DNA of 37,207 nucleotides from Candidatus Olsenella stercoravium (GCA_019116265.1 DXBZ01000029.1:1-37207); one strand, 5' to 3'; counted from the stretch's first letter, positions 25,012-34,880 are shown. Notes: a model not told the origin generated them from the sequence alone. Made by a program: numbers and translations.

Positions 25012-26358
25012 CTACTCGAAGCTCAGCTGCTCCAGACGGTCAAAGACCACGCCGGCGCGCGTGAGGAAGGCGCGGGGGTCAAAGATCTTGTCAAGCTCGG
25101 CGGCCGGCACGGTGCAGCGCGGATCTGCCTCGAGCTTCTCGCGGAACGTGGTGCCGCCCTCGCACTGCTGGACCTCGCGCCACGTGGCCATGGCGTTCTC
25201 CTGCACGATGGCGTAGGCCTCCTCGCGGGTGATGCCCGTCTCCACGAGGGCGAGAAGGACCTTGGACGAGAAGATTAGGCCGCGCGTCTTGTTGAGGTTG
25301 GCGAACATCTGCGCCGGGTAGAGGATGAGGCCGTCCACGATGCGCGTGAGGCACTGGAACATGTGGTCCAGGGCGATGAAGCTGTCTGCCTGCGCCACGC
25401 GCTCGGCGGAGCTGTGGCTAATGTCGCGCTCGTGCCAGAGGGCCACGTTGTCAAAGGCCACCTGCGCGTTGGCCTTCACCACGCGGGAGAGGCCGCAGAC
25501 CTTCTCCACCGTGATGGGGTTGCGCTTGTGCGGCATGGCGGAGCTGCCCTTCTGGCCCTTGCGGAACGGCTCCTCGGCTTCGAGGGTGTCGGTCTTCTGG
25601 AGGTTGCGAATCTCCGTGGCGATGCGCTCGCAGGTAGCGGCGGTGGTGGCCAGGACGCCGGCGAGATAGGCATGGTGGTCGCGGGAGATGACCTGCGTGG
25701 ACAGCGGGTCGTGCACGAGGCCCAGGTGCTCGCAGACGTACTCCTCGACGAAGGGGTCAATGGAGGAGTAGGTGCCCACCGCGCCGGAGATGGCGCCAAA
25801 GGCCACGTTGGCGCGGGCGTCCTTCAGGCGGTCGTAGTCGCGCTTGAGCTCCCAGGCCCAGCTGCCGAACTTCATGCCAAAGGTCATGGGCTCGGCGTGG
25901 ATGCCGTGGGTGCGGCCCACGCAGAGGGTGTCGCGCTCCTCGAAGGCGCGGCGCTTGCAGATTTCGCCGAGGCGGCGGCAGTCCTCGATGAGGAGGTCGG
26001 TGGCCTGGACGAGCTGGTAGCAGAGAGCCGTGTCGCCCAGGTCGGAGGACGTCATGCCAAAGTGGACCCAGCGGGATGGCTTGGGCTCGCCCTCGGGGAC
26101 GTCGCGGTCGATGTACTCGCCCATGTTGGTGAGGAAGGCGATGACGTCATGGTTGGTCACGGCCTCGATGGCATCGACCTCGTCCTTGTTGAAGTCCGCG
26201 TGCTCGCGGATCCAGGCGGCCTCCTCGCGCGTGATGCCGATCTTGCCCATCTCGGCGTGCGCCTCGCAGGCCAGGACCTCGATCTCCTGCCAGATGCGGT
26301 ACTTGTTCTCCAGGGAGAAGATGTGGCCCATCTCGGGACGGGTGTAGCGATCGATCAT
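25012..26358 (-). CDS. purB: Adenylosuccinate lyase
   Basis: A 448-residue homotetrameric cytosolic enzyme of the fumarase/aspartase superfamily. It splits SAICAR to AICAR and adenylosuccinate to AMP. It starts MIDRYTRPEMGHIFS. The superfamily signature GSSAMPHKRNPI is present, and VGRTHGIHAEPMTFG carries the catalytic histidine region. Length is normal (430-480). The ATG at 26358 has GAGGAGG upstream. It is monocistronic as far as I can see, with a terminator and the tandem repeat units downstream. Confidence 0.97.
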   Translation of the reverse strand: MIDRYTRPEMGHIFSLENKYRIWQEIEVLACEAHAEMGKIGITREEAAWIREHADFNKDEVDAIEAVTNHDVIAFLTNMGEYIDRDVPEGEPKPSRWVHFGMTSSDLGDTALCYQLVQATDLLIEDCRRLGEICKRRAFEERDTLCVGRTHGIHAEPMTFGMKFGSWAWELKRDYDRLKDARANVAFGAISGAVGTYSSIDPFVEEYVCEHLGLVHDPLSTQVISRDHHAYLAGVLATTAATCERIATEIRNLQKTDTLEAEEPFRKGQKGSSAMPHKRNPITVEKVCGLSRVVKANAQVAFDNVALWHERDISHSSAERVAQADSFIALDHMFQCLTRIVDGLILYPAQMFANLNKTRGLIFSSKVLLALVETGITREEAYAIVQENAMATWREVQQCEGGTTFREKLEADPRCTVPAAELDKIFDPRAFLTRAGVVFDRLEQLSFE

Positions 26359-26423
26359 GCGGGGCCTCCTCGGCGTCTTGCGCGACTGACCCCTCGATTC
26401 TACCGCAGGCGGGCGACAAGAAC

Positions 26424-26454
26424 GGGGCGGCCCGAACCAAGTCCGGACCGCCCC
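26424..26454 (-). terminator. Probable terminator of the LAXTG surface protein gene
   Basis: GGGGCGG and CCGCCCC (26424-26430, 26448-26454) with an inner CCG/CGG pairing form a stem 27 bp beyond the stop. The minus-strand tail GTTCTTG is only weakly T-rich. Confidence 0.55.
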
Positions 26455-26481
26455 ACAAAGGACTCGCGTTGGCGAGAAAAA

Positions 26482-29400
26482 CTACTTGCTGCGACGACGC
26501 AGGGTCAGCGCGCCGACTGCCGCAGTGAGGCCGGCTGCGCCTGCGACGACCGCAGGTGGGAAGCTCGTGACGTCGCCGGTCTGGGCGAGCCCGTCGTCCT
26601 TCTCGGACTCTGACGGATTCTGCAGAGTCACCTCAGGCTCCTCCTCAATCTGCTCCCACTTGGCGTAAAGCGTCAGATTTGAGCGAACGGGGGCCGCAAA
26701 GTCGTAGGGTTCGACCGCATAGGAGCCGTTCGCAAACTCGTACCAGCCAAGGAACTTCCAACCCTCGCACACGGGATCGGTCGGCTTCGTCACGGGCGAG
26801 CCGTTCTCAACCTCAACGACCTGGTTCGTCGTCGAGGGAAGGCAGTCGTCAAAAGTCACCGTGTGCGTGACGGTCTCGACCTTGGAGCCGTTCTCGCCAG
26901 CAAAGCTGGAAGCGGCGTCCTTGTCGGTAAACACCCAGGTGTTTCCCTGCTTGTCAACGACGGCGTGCGCGCCGCCGTTTTCAAGGGCCTCGTCCGTGGA
27001 GGGGAAGATGTCGTAGGGGGTCTCATCGTCGTTCACGGCCACCGCAGCGTCGGGCGCGAGGTAGTCTCCGACCGCACGGTCGCTGAACGATCCGCCGGAG
27101 ACGAAGCCCTTGCCGTCCGCGTCCTTGAAGTTATCCGAGCGCAGGGCGCCCACGAACTCGCCGCCGGTGATGGACATCTCGATCTTATCGATGGACGCCT
27201 GATCGTTGCCCATAACGTTGTGCTGGATGAAGGCCGTGTTCGCCTCGATGGTACCGCCGGCCACGGTCACCTTGACAGGCAGCTTGGTGGAGTGCTGCGC
27301 GACGATGATGCCGCCGCCGTCAACGGAGTTGCCGCCACCAATCTGATCCTTGGGATAGACGATAGTCTGGCTGGTATCGCCCTTGATGGTGCCGCCGTTG
27401 ACCACGAGCTCGCCGGCGCGAATCTCTACGCCGCTGCAACCATCGAGCATACCGCCGTTGATGACGAGCTTGCCGTACTGAGGATGATAGATTGCCGGGC
27501 CGGCCTCACTCACGAGCGTGCCGCCGTTGATGGTGATGAGGGTGTTGTCCTTCTTGCCATCGCCATTGCCGCTCACCGCAAAGGCATACGCCTCGACGGT
27601 GGCGCCCTCGTTCACCGTGAGCTTAGTGGCGGTCTCCTCGTCGAAGGTGGCACCGCTTTTGTTTCCAAAGACCGTGATGCCGTAGATGTAGCCGGTGTTG
27701 CCGTCAACAGGCGCGCTGTTGACGGTGGCGCCCTCGTTCAGCGTGAGCTCGGCGCCGTCCAGCACGCGCATACCGTAGCCGTCGCCCGACTTCGGAACTT
27801 CAACCGTGACGGCAGCGTCCTCCATGACGAGCGAGGTGTCCTGTCCAGTGATCACAACGGCGAACGAGCGCGCAATCTGGCAGGTGTCGACGATGGTGCC
27901 GTTCTTGATGGTGCTTGCACCATTCGTGAAGGTGATGCCCGCCTCGTCTTTGCCCGTCTTGCCAATGAGGCTCAGCGTGTGCCCGCCGAGGTCAAGCACG
28001 ACGCCCTTGTCGATGGTAAGGGGCGAGGTGTCCGCATCCGCGAGCAGCGTGATGGTGTCTCCGTCCGAGGCGGAGGAGACGGCTGCGGTGAGGCTGGGAT
28101 AGCGCTGCCCATTAACCTCAGCAACGGGATTGGGAATCGTCACGCCCCAGGACCCGTCCTCGTTCTGCTCGGCCTTATAGCCTTCTGCGAACCACTCTTC
28201 AGCGGGCTCTGAGGAGAAGCTTCCGCCCGAGATTACAATCTCGACGGGAGCGTCCTCACCGCGACCTCCGTCATGGAGCTTCTGAACGGCGAACCCGTTC
28301 TCGCTTTCGAGGGTGCCCCCCTTGACGTTCAGGGTGACCTCGCGATCAGTGTAGTTGCCTTCGATGTAGATGGCATCGCCCGTCTCAGCTATGCCAGAGC
28401 TCTCGGGCTCGCCCGGCGTAAGCTTCTCACCGGTTGCCGTAATTGAGGAGGTGCCCTCCACGCTTAGGACGCCCCCCTTGAGGCCGATGCCCGTGCCCGC
28501 GGTGATCTTGGTGTCGATGACGTTGAGCACGCTGTCCGCAGGCGGGAAGTAGATACCCATGACGTCGCTTGGTACGCTGAGCTCGCAAGAGCGCAGGGTG
28601 ACCGAGTTGTCGACGTTGTTGCCCTGAACGATGATTCCGGCGCCCCCGCTGTGCGTGGCGGAGAGCTCAACTTCCTCAAGCGTAAGCGTCACGTTCTGGA
28701 GCGCGTCGCTTCCGTGATAGACACCGACGATGGCACCCTCAGCATCTTCACAGGTCGAGACGATGGAGCCGTTCGTGATGGTGAGGTTCGTGTCCGATGC
28801 ATTGACGTTCACCACGGGGTTGGCCGAGGAGGAGAGCTTGTGGCCGCCCAGGTCTACGGTCGCGGTAATGCCGCCGACGACCAGCTGGGCCTCGGAGTCC
28901 TTGAGAAGCGTAAGCGTGTCACCATCCGACAGGTCGGCAAGTGCGGTGGAGGCAACCTGGTAGAGCTTCACCGTGCCATCCGCAGAGACGACCTTTGCTG
29001 CCGCGTCCTCCTCGGCATCAAGCGGCTTCACCGACCAGTTGCCGCCTTCCTGAACGCTCTGCTTGCCCGAGGGAAGAAGAGCCGAAACGTCATTCGCAAA
29101 GTTCCCGCTCAGAATGTTGAGCTCCGCGCCCGCGAGGCCAAGCTCTACGTCGCCATTAATGGTCGGGACGCCCTGGTCTCCGCCGCCGATCGTCACCGAC
29201 GGAGTTGCGCCAGCGACGCTGCCCTCGATCGAAATGGCGCCGTTAATCTCGCCGCCAAGGATGGAGGTTGTTCCGAACGAAGCACGAACGGCATTGGTCT
29301 TGGCCCCAAGCTGGCCGCCCGTCATCTCAAAGGTGCCCTGCGCGTTGTTCACCGCAACGCCAGTCGCCCCTGTCGTGGACACGGAGCCGCTCTCGAGGAG

Positions 29401-29799
29401 GAGCTTGGCGCCAATAGCGTTGACTGAAAGCAGTGTGGAGGCCGAGCCCTCAATCTTTCCCTCCCCTGGCGAGGAGTCGAGTATGACGAAGCTGCCTCTT
29501 ATTTGAACTGTCTTACTTGCCGTGACGGTATGCCCGTCAAGGTCAAGCGAGATGTTTGACCCTGTAGGGGCAATGGTCAGACCGTCAATCGCCGCGTCGG
29601 CGATTAGGGCGATGTCCCACTCCGTCCCATTTTTAGGAGCGTTTTCAATAGCCTCCTTCAGGGTCGCGTACTCGGTTTCGCCGACCCTGGCGACGTTGCC
29701 GTTATCGGCCCACGCGGCGCGCGGGGCGAGCCCCACGGCGGCCACGAGAGCGACGGCGAGGGCGGCGAGCAGCCGGCCCCATGTCCTTCTCGTCCTCAT
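26482..29799 (-). CDS. Large LAXTG-anchored surface protein with beta-helix-like repeats
   Basis: A 1105-residue cell-surface protein. A signal peptide ends near residue 31 (PRAAWADNG). The body has two copies of a domain beginning with similar text (VARVGETEYATLKEAIENA near 36 and VAEVNGQRYPSLTAAVSSA near 550) followed by long runs of short beta strands (for example LDLDGHTV, VDLGGHKL, LDLGGHTLSLIG), typical of right-handed beta-helix adhesins. A Listeria-Bacteroides (InlB B-type) repeat lies at about 985-1050 (GWKFLGWYEF, LTLYAKWEQ). The C-terminus has the sorting signal LAQTG (1071-1075), a hydrophobic span and RRRSK. LAXTG is the motif known for class E sortases. The upstream region carries an 11-bp homopolymer, so expression may be phase-variable. 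Ligand unknown. Confidence 0.88.
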   Translation of the reverse strand: MRTRRTWGRLLAALAVALVAAVGLAPRAAWADNGNVARVGETEYATLKEAIENAPKNGTEWDIALIADAAIDGLTIAPTGSNISLDLDGHTVTASKTVQIRGSFVILDSSPGEGKIEGSASTLLSVNAIGAKLLLESGSVSTTGATGVAVNNAQGTFEMTGGQLGAKTNAVRASFGTTSILGGEINGAISIEGSVAGATPSVTIGGGDQGVPTINGDVELGLAGAELNILSGNFANDVSALLPSGKQSVQEGGNWSVKPLDAEEDAAAKVVSADGTVKLYQVASTALADLSDGDTLTLLKDSEAQLVVGGITATVDLGGHKLSSSANPVVNVNASDTNLTITNGSIVSTCEDAEGAIVGVYHGSDALQNVTLTLEEVELSATHSGGAGIIVQGNNVDNSVTLRSCELSVPSDVMGIYFPPADSVLNVIDTKITAGTGIGLKGGVLSVEGTSSITATGEKLTPGEPESSGIAETGDAIYIEGNYTDREVTLNVKGGTLESENGFAVQKLHDGGRGEDAPVEIVISGGSFSSEPAEEWFAEGYKAEQNEDGSWGVTIPNPVAEVNGQRYPSLTAAVSSASDGDTITLLADADTSPLTIDKGVVLDLGGHTLSLIGKTGKDEAGITFTNGASTIKNGTIVDTCQIARSFAVVITGQDTSLVMEDAAVTVEVPKSGDGYGMRVLDGAELTLNEGATVNSAPVDGNTGYIYGITVFGNKSGATFDEETATKLTVNEGATVEAYAFAVSGNGDGKKDNTLITINGGTLVSEAGPAIYHPQYGKLVINGGMLDGCSGVEIRAGELVVNGGTIKGDTSQTIVYPKDQIGGGNSVDGGGIIVAQHSTKLPVKVTVAGGTIEANTAFIQHNVMGNDQASIDKIEMSITGGEFVGALRSDNFKDADGKGFVSGGSFSDRAVGDYLAPDAAVAVNDDETPYDIFPSTDEALENGGAHAVVDKQGNTWVFTDKDAASSFAGENGSKVETVTHTVTFDDCLPSTTNQVVEVENGSPVTKPTDPVCEGWKFLGWYEFANGSYAVEPYDFAAPVRSNLTLYAKWEQIEEEPEVTLQNPSESEKDDGLAQTGDVTSFPPAVVAGAAGLTAAVGALTLRRRSK

Positions 29800-29853
29800 A
29801 CAAGCCTCGTTTCCCTTGTCGCCTTGCGGCGCGACAGACAGAGTCCTGCGTAA

Positions 29854-29885
29854 AGACTACCCCCCCCCCCGTATGGTATTTTCAA
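29854..29885 (-). promoter_or_regulatory. Putative promoter with an 11-bp G tract in its spacer
   Basis: On the minus strand TTGAAA (29880-29885) is followed by a 20-nt spacer that includes 11 consecutive G (C at 29860-29870 on the plus strand), then TAGTCT (29854-29859). The tract is 61 bp upstream of the surface protein ATG. The boxes match poorly and the spacer is 3 bp over the optimum; loss of three G would make it 17. Confidence 0.5.
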
Positions 29886-29965
29886 GTGTGATTCAGGGGA
29901 TTTCGACTACCGGCGAAAGCCCTTACATTCGGAGGAGTTTATTGTTTCTGGGGCAGGATCCGCGC

Positions 29966-31357
29966 CTACGCCAGCGAGCCGGCGTCCGCCGCCAGCGTCT
30001 CGCGTGCCTCCTCGAGTTGCGTGACCACCGCGTCGTGCCCGGTCCCACCGTAGGTGACGCGGGCGTTGGCGATGCCCGCCGGGTCCAGGTCCTGCGCGAT
30101 GTCCGGCCCAAAGAGCGAACTCGCGGCGGCAAACTCCTCGGGCGTGAGGTCCTCGAGGCCCTTGCCGTGCTTCTCGCAGTAGAGCACGAGCTCGCCCACC
30201 ACGCGGTGCGCCTCGCGGAAGGGCATGCCCTTCTTGGCCAGGTAGTCGGCCACGTCCGTGGCGGCCGAGAAGCCCGTGCCCGCCTGCGCGAGCATGGCGT
30301 CGGCGTTCACGGTCATGGTCTCGACCATGCCCGCGGCGATCTCCATGCAGTCGGAGAGCGTGCGCGCGGCGTCGAGCGGGCCCTCCTTGCACTCCTGGAG
30401 GTCCTTGTTGTAGGCAAGCGGCAGAGACTTCATCGTGGTGAGCAGCGCCATGAGGTCGCCGTAGACGCGACCGGTCTTGCCGCGCGTGAGCTCGGCAAAG
30501 TCGGGGTTCTTCTTCTGCGGCATGATCGAGGAGCCGGTGGAGTAGCTGTCCGAGAGCGTGATGAAGCCAAACTCGGTGGAGCTCCACAGGACAATCTCCT
30601 CGCAGAGGCGCGAGAGGTGCATCATGCTCACCGCGCAGGCGTACTCGAGGTCGAGCAGGTAGTCGCGGTCAGAGACGGCGTCGAGCGAGTTGGGGATGGT
30701 GCGGATGAAGCCCAGGAGCTCGGTGGTACGCGCGCGGTTGAGCGGATAGGTGGTGCCGGCGAGCGCCGCCGCGCCGAGCGGGTTGGCGTCGGCGGCGTCG
30801 CGCGCGGCGGCGAGGCGGACGTGGTCGCGGGTGAACATCCAGAAGTAGGCGAGCAGGTGGTGGGAGAGCAGCACCGGCTGGGCGTGCTGGAGGTGGGTGT
30901 AGCCGGGCATCACCACGTCGAGGTTCTTCTCGGCAACGTCGAGAAGGACGCGGCGAAGGGCGACGTTACCGGCAAGCAGCTGATCACAGAGCTCCTTGGC
31001 GAGCAGGCGGATGTCGGTGGCCACCTGGTCGTTGCGAGAGCGACCCGTGTGCAGGCGTCCGCCGGGCGCACCGATCGCGCGGGTGAGCGCGCCCTCCACA
31101 GCCATGTGGACGTCCTCGTCGTTGACGTCCCAGACGAAGGTACCGTCCTCGATCTGCGCGGCAATGTCGGCGAGGCCCGCTTCGATGGCAGCCTGGTCAT
31201 CGGCCGAGATGATGCCCTGCTCGGCAAGCATGCGGGCGTGCGCGCGGCTGCCGGCAATGTCGTGGGCCGCCATGTTCTTGTCGACCTCGAGGCTCGCGCC
31301 GAACTCCTGCGTGAACTGGTCCACGCCCTTCTCGAACCTGCCGCCCCACAGCGCCAT
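29966..31357 (-). CDS. argH: Argininosuccinate lyase
   Basis: A 463-residue fumarase-superfamily enzyme that splits argininosuccinate into arginine and fumarate, the last step of arginine synthesis. It starts [11 protein letters not shown], has [15 protein letters not shown], and the signature [17 protein letters not shown] start at the second of two consecutive ATGs (31357), which lies five bases from AAGGAG; the first ATG (31360) is only two bases from it. argG is upstream on the same strand, but a strong terminator and a 121-bp inverted-repeat element separate the two, so argH may have its own promoter. Confidence 0.97.
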   Translation of the reverse strand: MALWGGRFEKGVDQFTQEFGASLEVDKNMAAHDIAGSRAHARMLAEQGIISADDQAAIEAGLADIAAQIEDGTFVWDVNDEDVHMAVEGALTRAIGAPGGRLHTGRSRNDQVATDIRLLAKELCDQLLAGNVALRRVLLDVAEKNLDVVMPGYTHLQHAQPVLLSHHLLAYFWMFTRDHVRLAAARDAADANPLGAAALAGTTYPLNRARTTELLGFIRTIPNSLDAVSDRDYLLDLEYACAVSMMHLSRLCEEIVLWSSTEFGFITLSDSYSTGSSIMPQKKNPDFAELTRGKTGRVYGDLMALLTTMKSLPLAYNKDLQECKEGPLDAARTLSDCMEIAAGMVETMTVNADAMLAQAGTGFSAATDVADYLAKKGMPFREAHRVVGELVLYCEKHGKGLEDLTPEEFAAASSLFGPDIAQDLDPAGIANARVTYGGTGHDAVVTQLEEARETLAADAGSLA

Positions 31358-31416
31358 CATGGCTCCTTCCTCGGATAATCCTGGCGTCTAGCTTATCAAA
31401 GCGACGTCATGTGCAC

Positions 31417-31537
31417 GTTTTAGGCAGTTTGCAAGGCACACGGCGAGTAGCATCGACGCTTCTGCCAACAAACTTGCAGGTAGACGAGGTGCACATTATC
31501 TCGTTACTTGCCGCACCTGCTAAAAACTGCCTAAAAC
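31417..31537. repeat. 121-bp inverted-repeat element C (long class) between argG and argH
   Basis: The arms GTTTTAGGCAGTTT (31417-31430) and AAACTGCCTAAAAC (31524-31537) are perfectly complementary over 14 bp. On the minus strand the core CTACCTGCAAGTTTGTT begins near 31483; its ACCTGC starts 56 nt from the outer right end, the same offset as in units 2, 3 and 4. The arm sequence is its own, not GGTTTGGGTTC. Confidence 0.82.
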
Positions 31538-31544
31538 TGCAATA

Positions 31545-31575
31545 CGGCCGACCGGGAGCGCCTCCCGGTCGGCCG
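31545..31575 (-). terminator. Terminator of argG
   Basis: A perfect 14-bp stem CGGCCGACCGGGAG / CTCCCGGTCGGCCG with a 3-nt loop lies 29 bp beyond the argG stop. The minus-strand tail is TATTGCAGTTTT. Confidence 0.8.
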
Positions 31576-31604
31576 TTTCTCGTGAAACGTGCTGGCGCCG
31601 CGCC

Positions 31605-32834
<1,230 letters not shown>

Positions 32835-32870
32835 GATTTTTCCTTTCACGTGAGGGTGTTTCTGAACAGG

Positions 32871-32925
32871 AAAACCCGACGATGTCGGCCACGGCGCGGC
32901 AGCGCGGGCCAGGGGACATCGCGGG
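32871..32925 (-). terminator. Attenuator hairpin upstream of argG
   Basis: On the minus strand CCCGCGATGTC (32925-32915) pairs with GACATCGTCGGG (32886-32875) with one bulge; GGCC/GGCC pairing extends it inside, and TTTTCC follows (from 32874). It lies 37 bp before the argG ATG. Its 5' arm begins on the base right after the stop of the leader peptide. Confidence 0.8.
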
Positions 32926-32997
32926 CTAGATTCGTCGCATCTGACGGTTGGCGGGGAGGAGGGGGGCAGCGGGCATGAGCGCGCTGTGAACGTTCAT
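32926..32997 (-). CDS. Arginine leader peptide (23 residues)
   Basis: A short frame begins MNVHSALMPAAPLLP and ends ANRQMRRI, with three arginine codons (CGT, CGA, CGA) among its last six codons. A strong GAGGAGG site (33007-33013) sits nine bases before the ATG. The stop TAG abuts the 5' arm of the attenuator, so a ribosome stalled at the CGA codons would cover that arm and keep the terminator from forming. The layout matches classical amino-acid attenuation; its use for arginine in this lineage is inferred. Confidence 0.7.
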   Translation of the reverse strand: MNVHSALMPAAPLLPANRQMRRI

Positions 32998-33063
32998 CAA
33001 CGTTAGCCTCCTCAGTAGTTGAGCGGGCGCGAGCTATTGGCCCGCGGCTGTCTGACGTGGGTG

Positions 33064-33069
33064 ACTATA
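33064..33069 (-). promoter_or_regulatory. Possible -10 box for the argG leader transcript
   Basis: TATAGT on the minus strand lies about 50 bp before the leader ribosome-binding site. No good -35 box is visible at the right distance. Confidence 0.35.
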
Positions 33070-33144
33070 GGACAGTCGCCCGCAGGCGGCGAGAAGCGAC
33101 TCCTTCTTGAAACATTTTCTTGCCCGGAAAGGGCCTGCCGCTGA

Positions 33145-33255
33145 GGTTTGGGTTCGTCGTTTTGGCGTACGCGCGGACACCCACATTGTTTTCGCAGCTA
33201 GATAGGTTGTTTAGATTTCTATTTATCAGATGGCCGCCGCTATTGAACCCAAACC
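33145..33255. repeat. Inverted-repeat element, long class, unit 3 (111 bp)
   Basis: Arms GGTTTGGGTTC (33145-33155) and GAACCCAAACC (33245-33255) are perfectly complementary. The core is on the minus strand: CTAGCTGCGAAAAC, with AGCTGC starting 56 nt from the right end. Unit 3 is thus inverted relative to unit 4 while its arms look the same. The 7-bp spacer TGTTTGC leads to unit 4. Confidence 0.82.
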
Positions 33256-33262
33256 TGTTTGC

Positions 33263-33373
33263 GGTTTGGGTTCACTTTTTGGGACGGCATGCTGCATCGA
33301 TTATGGAATAATCCTCTGAGCTGCGGTTTCTCAAAATGGGAGACCGCTCCGCACAACGCAGTGAACCCAAACC
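33263..33373. repeat. Inverted-repeat element, long class, unit 4 (111 bp)
   Basis: Same arms (33263-33273 and 33363-33373), extended to 14 bp as CGGTTTGGGTTCAC / GTGAACCCAAACCG. The core CTGAGCTGCGGTTTCT begins at 33316, with AGCTGC 56 nt from the left end. The pair of units 3 and 4 has the same layout as units 1 and 2. Confidence 0.88.
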
Positions 33374-33378
33374 GTAAA

Positions 33379-33412
33379 AGGAGGGCCGGGCGTCGAGAAG
33401 AACGTCCGGCCC
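33379..33412 (-). terminator. Terminator of tRNA-Lys
   Basis: GGGCCGGGCGT pairs with ACGTCCGGCCC with one mismatch around the loop CGAGAAGA; on the minus strand CTTTTACGG follows. The loop again carries GAGAAG. Confidence 0.8.
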
Positions 33413-33423
33413 ATAGGCTTTGA

Positions 33424-33499
33424 TGGTGCGCCCTCAGGGGTTCGAACCCTGGACCTTGGGATTAAAAGTCCCCTGCTCTGCCAGCTGAGCTAAGGGCGC
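33424..33499 (-). tRNA. tRNA-Lys(TTT)
   Basis: On the minus strand the acceptor GCGCCCT pairs with AGGGCGC. The anticodon stem GGGGA/TCCCA (closed by a mismatch at one end) carries the loop CTTTTAA, so the anticodon is TTT. The T arm is CAGGG-TTCGAAC-CCTGA. CCA is encoded. It lies 15 bp after the M29 aminopeptidase stop and may be read through from it. Confidence 0.95.
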
Positions 33500-33514
33500 G
33501 TGGGGTCGATTCTA

Positions 33515-34795
33515 CTACTCCCAGGCCCACTGGCCGTTGACGAAGACCTCGACCTCGGTGCCGTCGGCGTGGATGCCCGTGATGGTGAGGTCGTCGGCGC
33601 CGACCATGAAGTCGACATGCGCGCTGCTCTGATTGACGCCGCGCTCGAGCAGGGCCTCCTTGCTGAGCTTGGGGCCGCCGGCGATGCACTCGGGGAACCC
33701 CATGCCGAGCGCCAGGTGACAGCTCGCGTTCTCGTCGTAGAGCGTGTCGTAGAAGAGCGTGTCGCTCTGACGGATGGGTGTGTTCTTGGAGACGAGCGCG
33801 ACCTCGCCGAGGCGGCGCGAGCCCTCGTCGGTCTCGATGATGTGGCGCAGCACCTCGCGACCCTGCTCCGCGCCAAAGTCAACCACGCGGCCAGCCTCGA
33901 AGCGCAGCCAGAAGTCGCGCACGACCTGGCCGGCGTGGACGAGCGGCAGCGCAGAGTGGACCACGCCGTCGGCGCGCAGGCGGTCCGGGGAGGTGAAGAC
34001 CTCCTCGGTCGGGATGTTGGGGAAGAACGTCACGCCGTCCTGCGTGCGGCCGGCACCACCGTCCCAGATGTGGCCCGCGGGCAGGCCAATCGTGAGGTCG
34101 GTACCGTTGGACGCCTCGTAGCGCAGGGCGTCGAAGGCGTGGTCGTTGAGGAAGCGCTTGGTCTTCTCAAAGGAGGCGTTGTGGGTCTCCCAGGCACTCT
34201 CGGGGTCGTCGCCGTCGGCGCGGGAGACCTCGAGGATGAGGACCCACAGGCGATAGAGCGCCTCGGCGGGCGAGAGCTCGGGGAAGACCTCACGCGCCCA
34301 GGCCTGCACGGGAACGCCCGCTATGCACCAGGCGTTGCGCCCAAAGTCCATGCCGTCGCGGAAGGAGCGGCACTCGGTGTTGCGGGCACGCGAGGCGGCG
34401 GCGGGCTTGGCTGGGTCGATGCCGCGCAGGATCGTGGGGTCCTGCCCCTCGAGGAACAGGAACGCCGCGCCGGCCTCGGCGAGCGAGTTGAGCTGCTCGA
34501 CCTGCCAGGAGGGCGTGTGCTCAAAGAACTCGAGCGGGCAGCTCTCGTACGTGAGGCGGCTCACCTCGTCGTCGGCCCAGATCACGGTCACGTGCCCGGC
34601 GCCGCAACGATACGCCGCGCGCACCACGCGGCGGGCGAAGTCGGCGCGCTCGACGGGGGCCTGGAGCACGAGCTCCTGGCCGCGCTGCAGCGCGACGCCC
34701 TTGCGCACGAGAAGACTGGCATAGAGGTCAAGCTGCTCGGAGAGGCGCTCGGTCGCGACGCGGCACTCCTCGTCGGTCATGGGGATGTCTGCCAC
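33515..34795 (-). CDS. M29-family aminopeptidase (AmpS/PepS-like)
   Basis: A 426-residue cytosolic metalloaminopeptidase of the thermophilic M29 family, which removes N-terminal residues from peptides. Candidate metal ligands are Glu in FPNIPTEEVFTSPD, Glu in RRLGEVALV, His in DENASCHLALG, and the closing HVD in NQSSAHVDFMVG. The N-terminal domain shows HVTVIWADDEVSRL and FLFLEGQDPTIL. Length is normal (about 400-420). The GTG at 34795 is chosen because AAAGGA precedes it by six bases; an ATG at 34780 has no site. Neighbouring tRNA genes appear to have their own terminators. Confidence 0.92.
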   Translation of the reverse strand: MADIPMTDEECRVATERLSEQLDLYASLLVRKGVALQRGQELVLQAPVERADFARRVVRAAYRCGAGHVTVIWADDEVSRLTYESCPLEFFEHTPSWQVEQLNSLAEAGAAFLFLEGQDPTILRGIDPAKPAAASRARNTECRSFRDGMDFGRNAWCIAGVPVQAWAREVFPELSPAEALYRLWVLILEVSRADGDDPESAWETHNASFEKTKRFLNDHAFDALRYEASNGTDLTIGLPAGHIWDGGAGRTQDGVTFFPNIPTEEVFTSPDRLRADGVVHSALPLVHAGQVVRDFWLRFEAGRVVDFGAEQGREVLRHIIETDEGSRRLGEVALVSKNTPIRQSDTLFYDTLYDENASCHLALGMGFPECIAGGPKLSKEALLERGVNQSSAHVDFMVGADDLTITGIHADGTEVEVFVNGQWAWE

Positions 34796-34845
34796 CCTGG
34801 TTCCTTTCACTTCGTGTGAGCTCGTCCGGGGGGCGGCGAGCGGCA

Positions 34846-34874
34846 ACAAAAAGGGCCCCGGCTGGGGGCCCCGG
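34846..34874 (-). terminator. Terminator of tRNA-Gly
   Basis: GGGCCCC pairs with GGGGCCC (34853-34859, 34865-34871), and TTTTTGTT follows on the minus strand. Confidence 0.8.
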
Positions 34875-34880
34875 ACAATC

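Noticed and set aside
31417..31537. The inverted-repeat elements as integron attC sites
   Set aside because: Size would fit, but the arms lack the RYYYAAC/GTTRRRY core sites and there is no integrase or gene cassette array.
33120..33311. A 63-codon plus-strand frame across repeat units 3 and 4
   Set aside because: It is explained by the inverted-repeat elements, has no ribosome-binding site and spans both arms and spacer.
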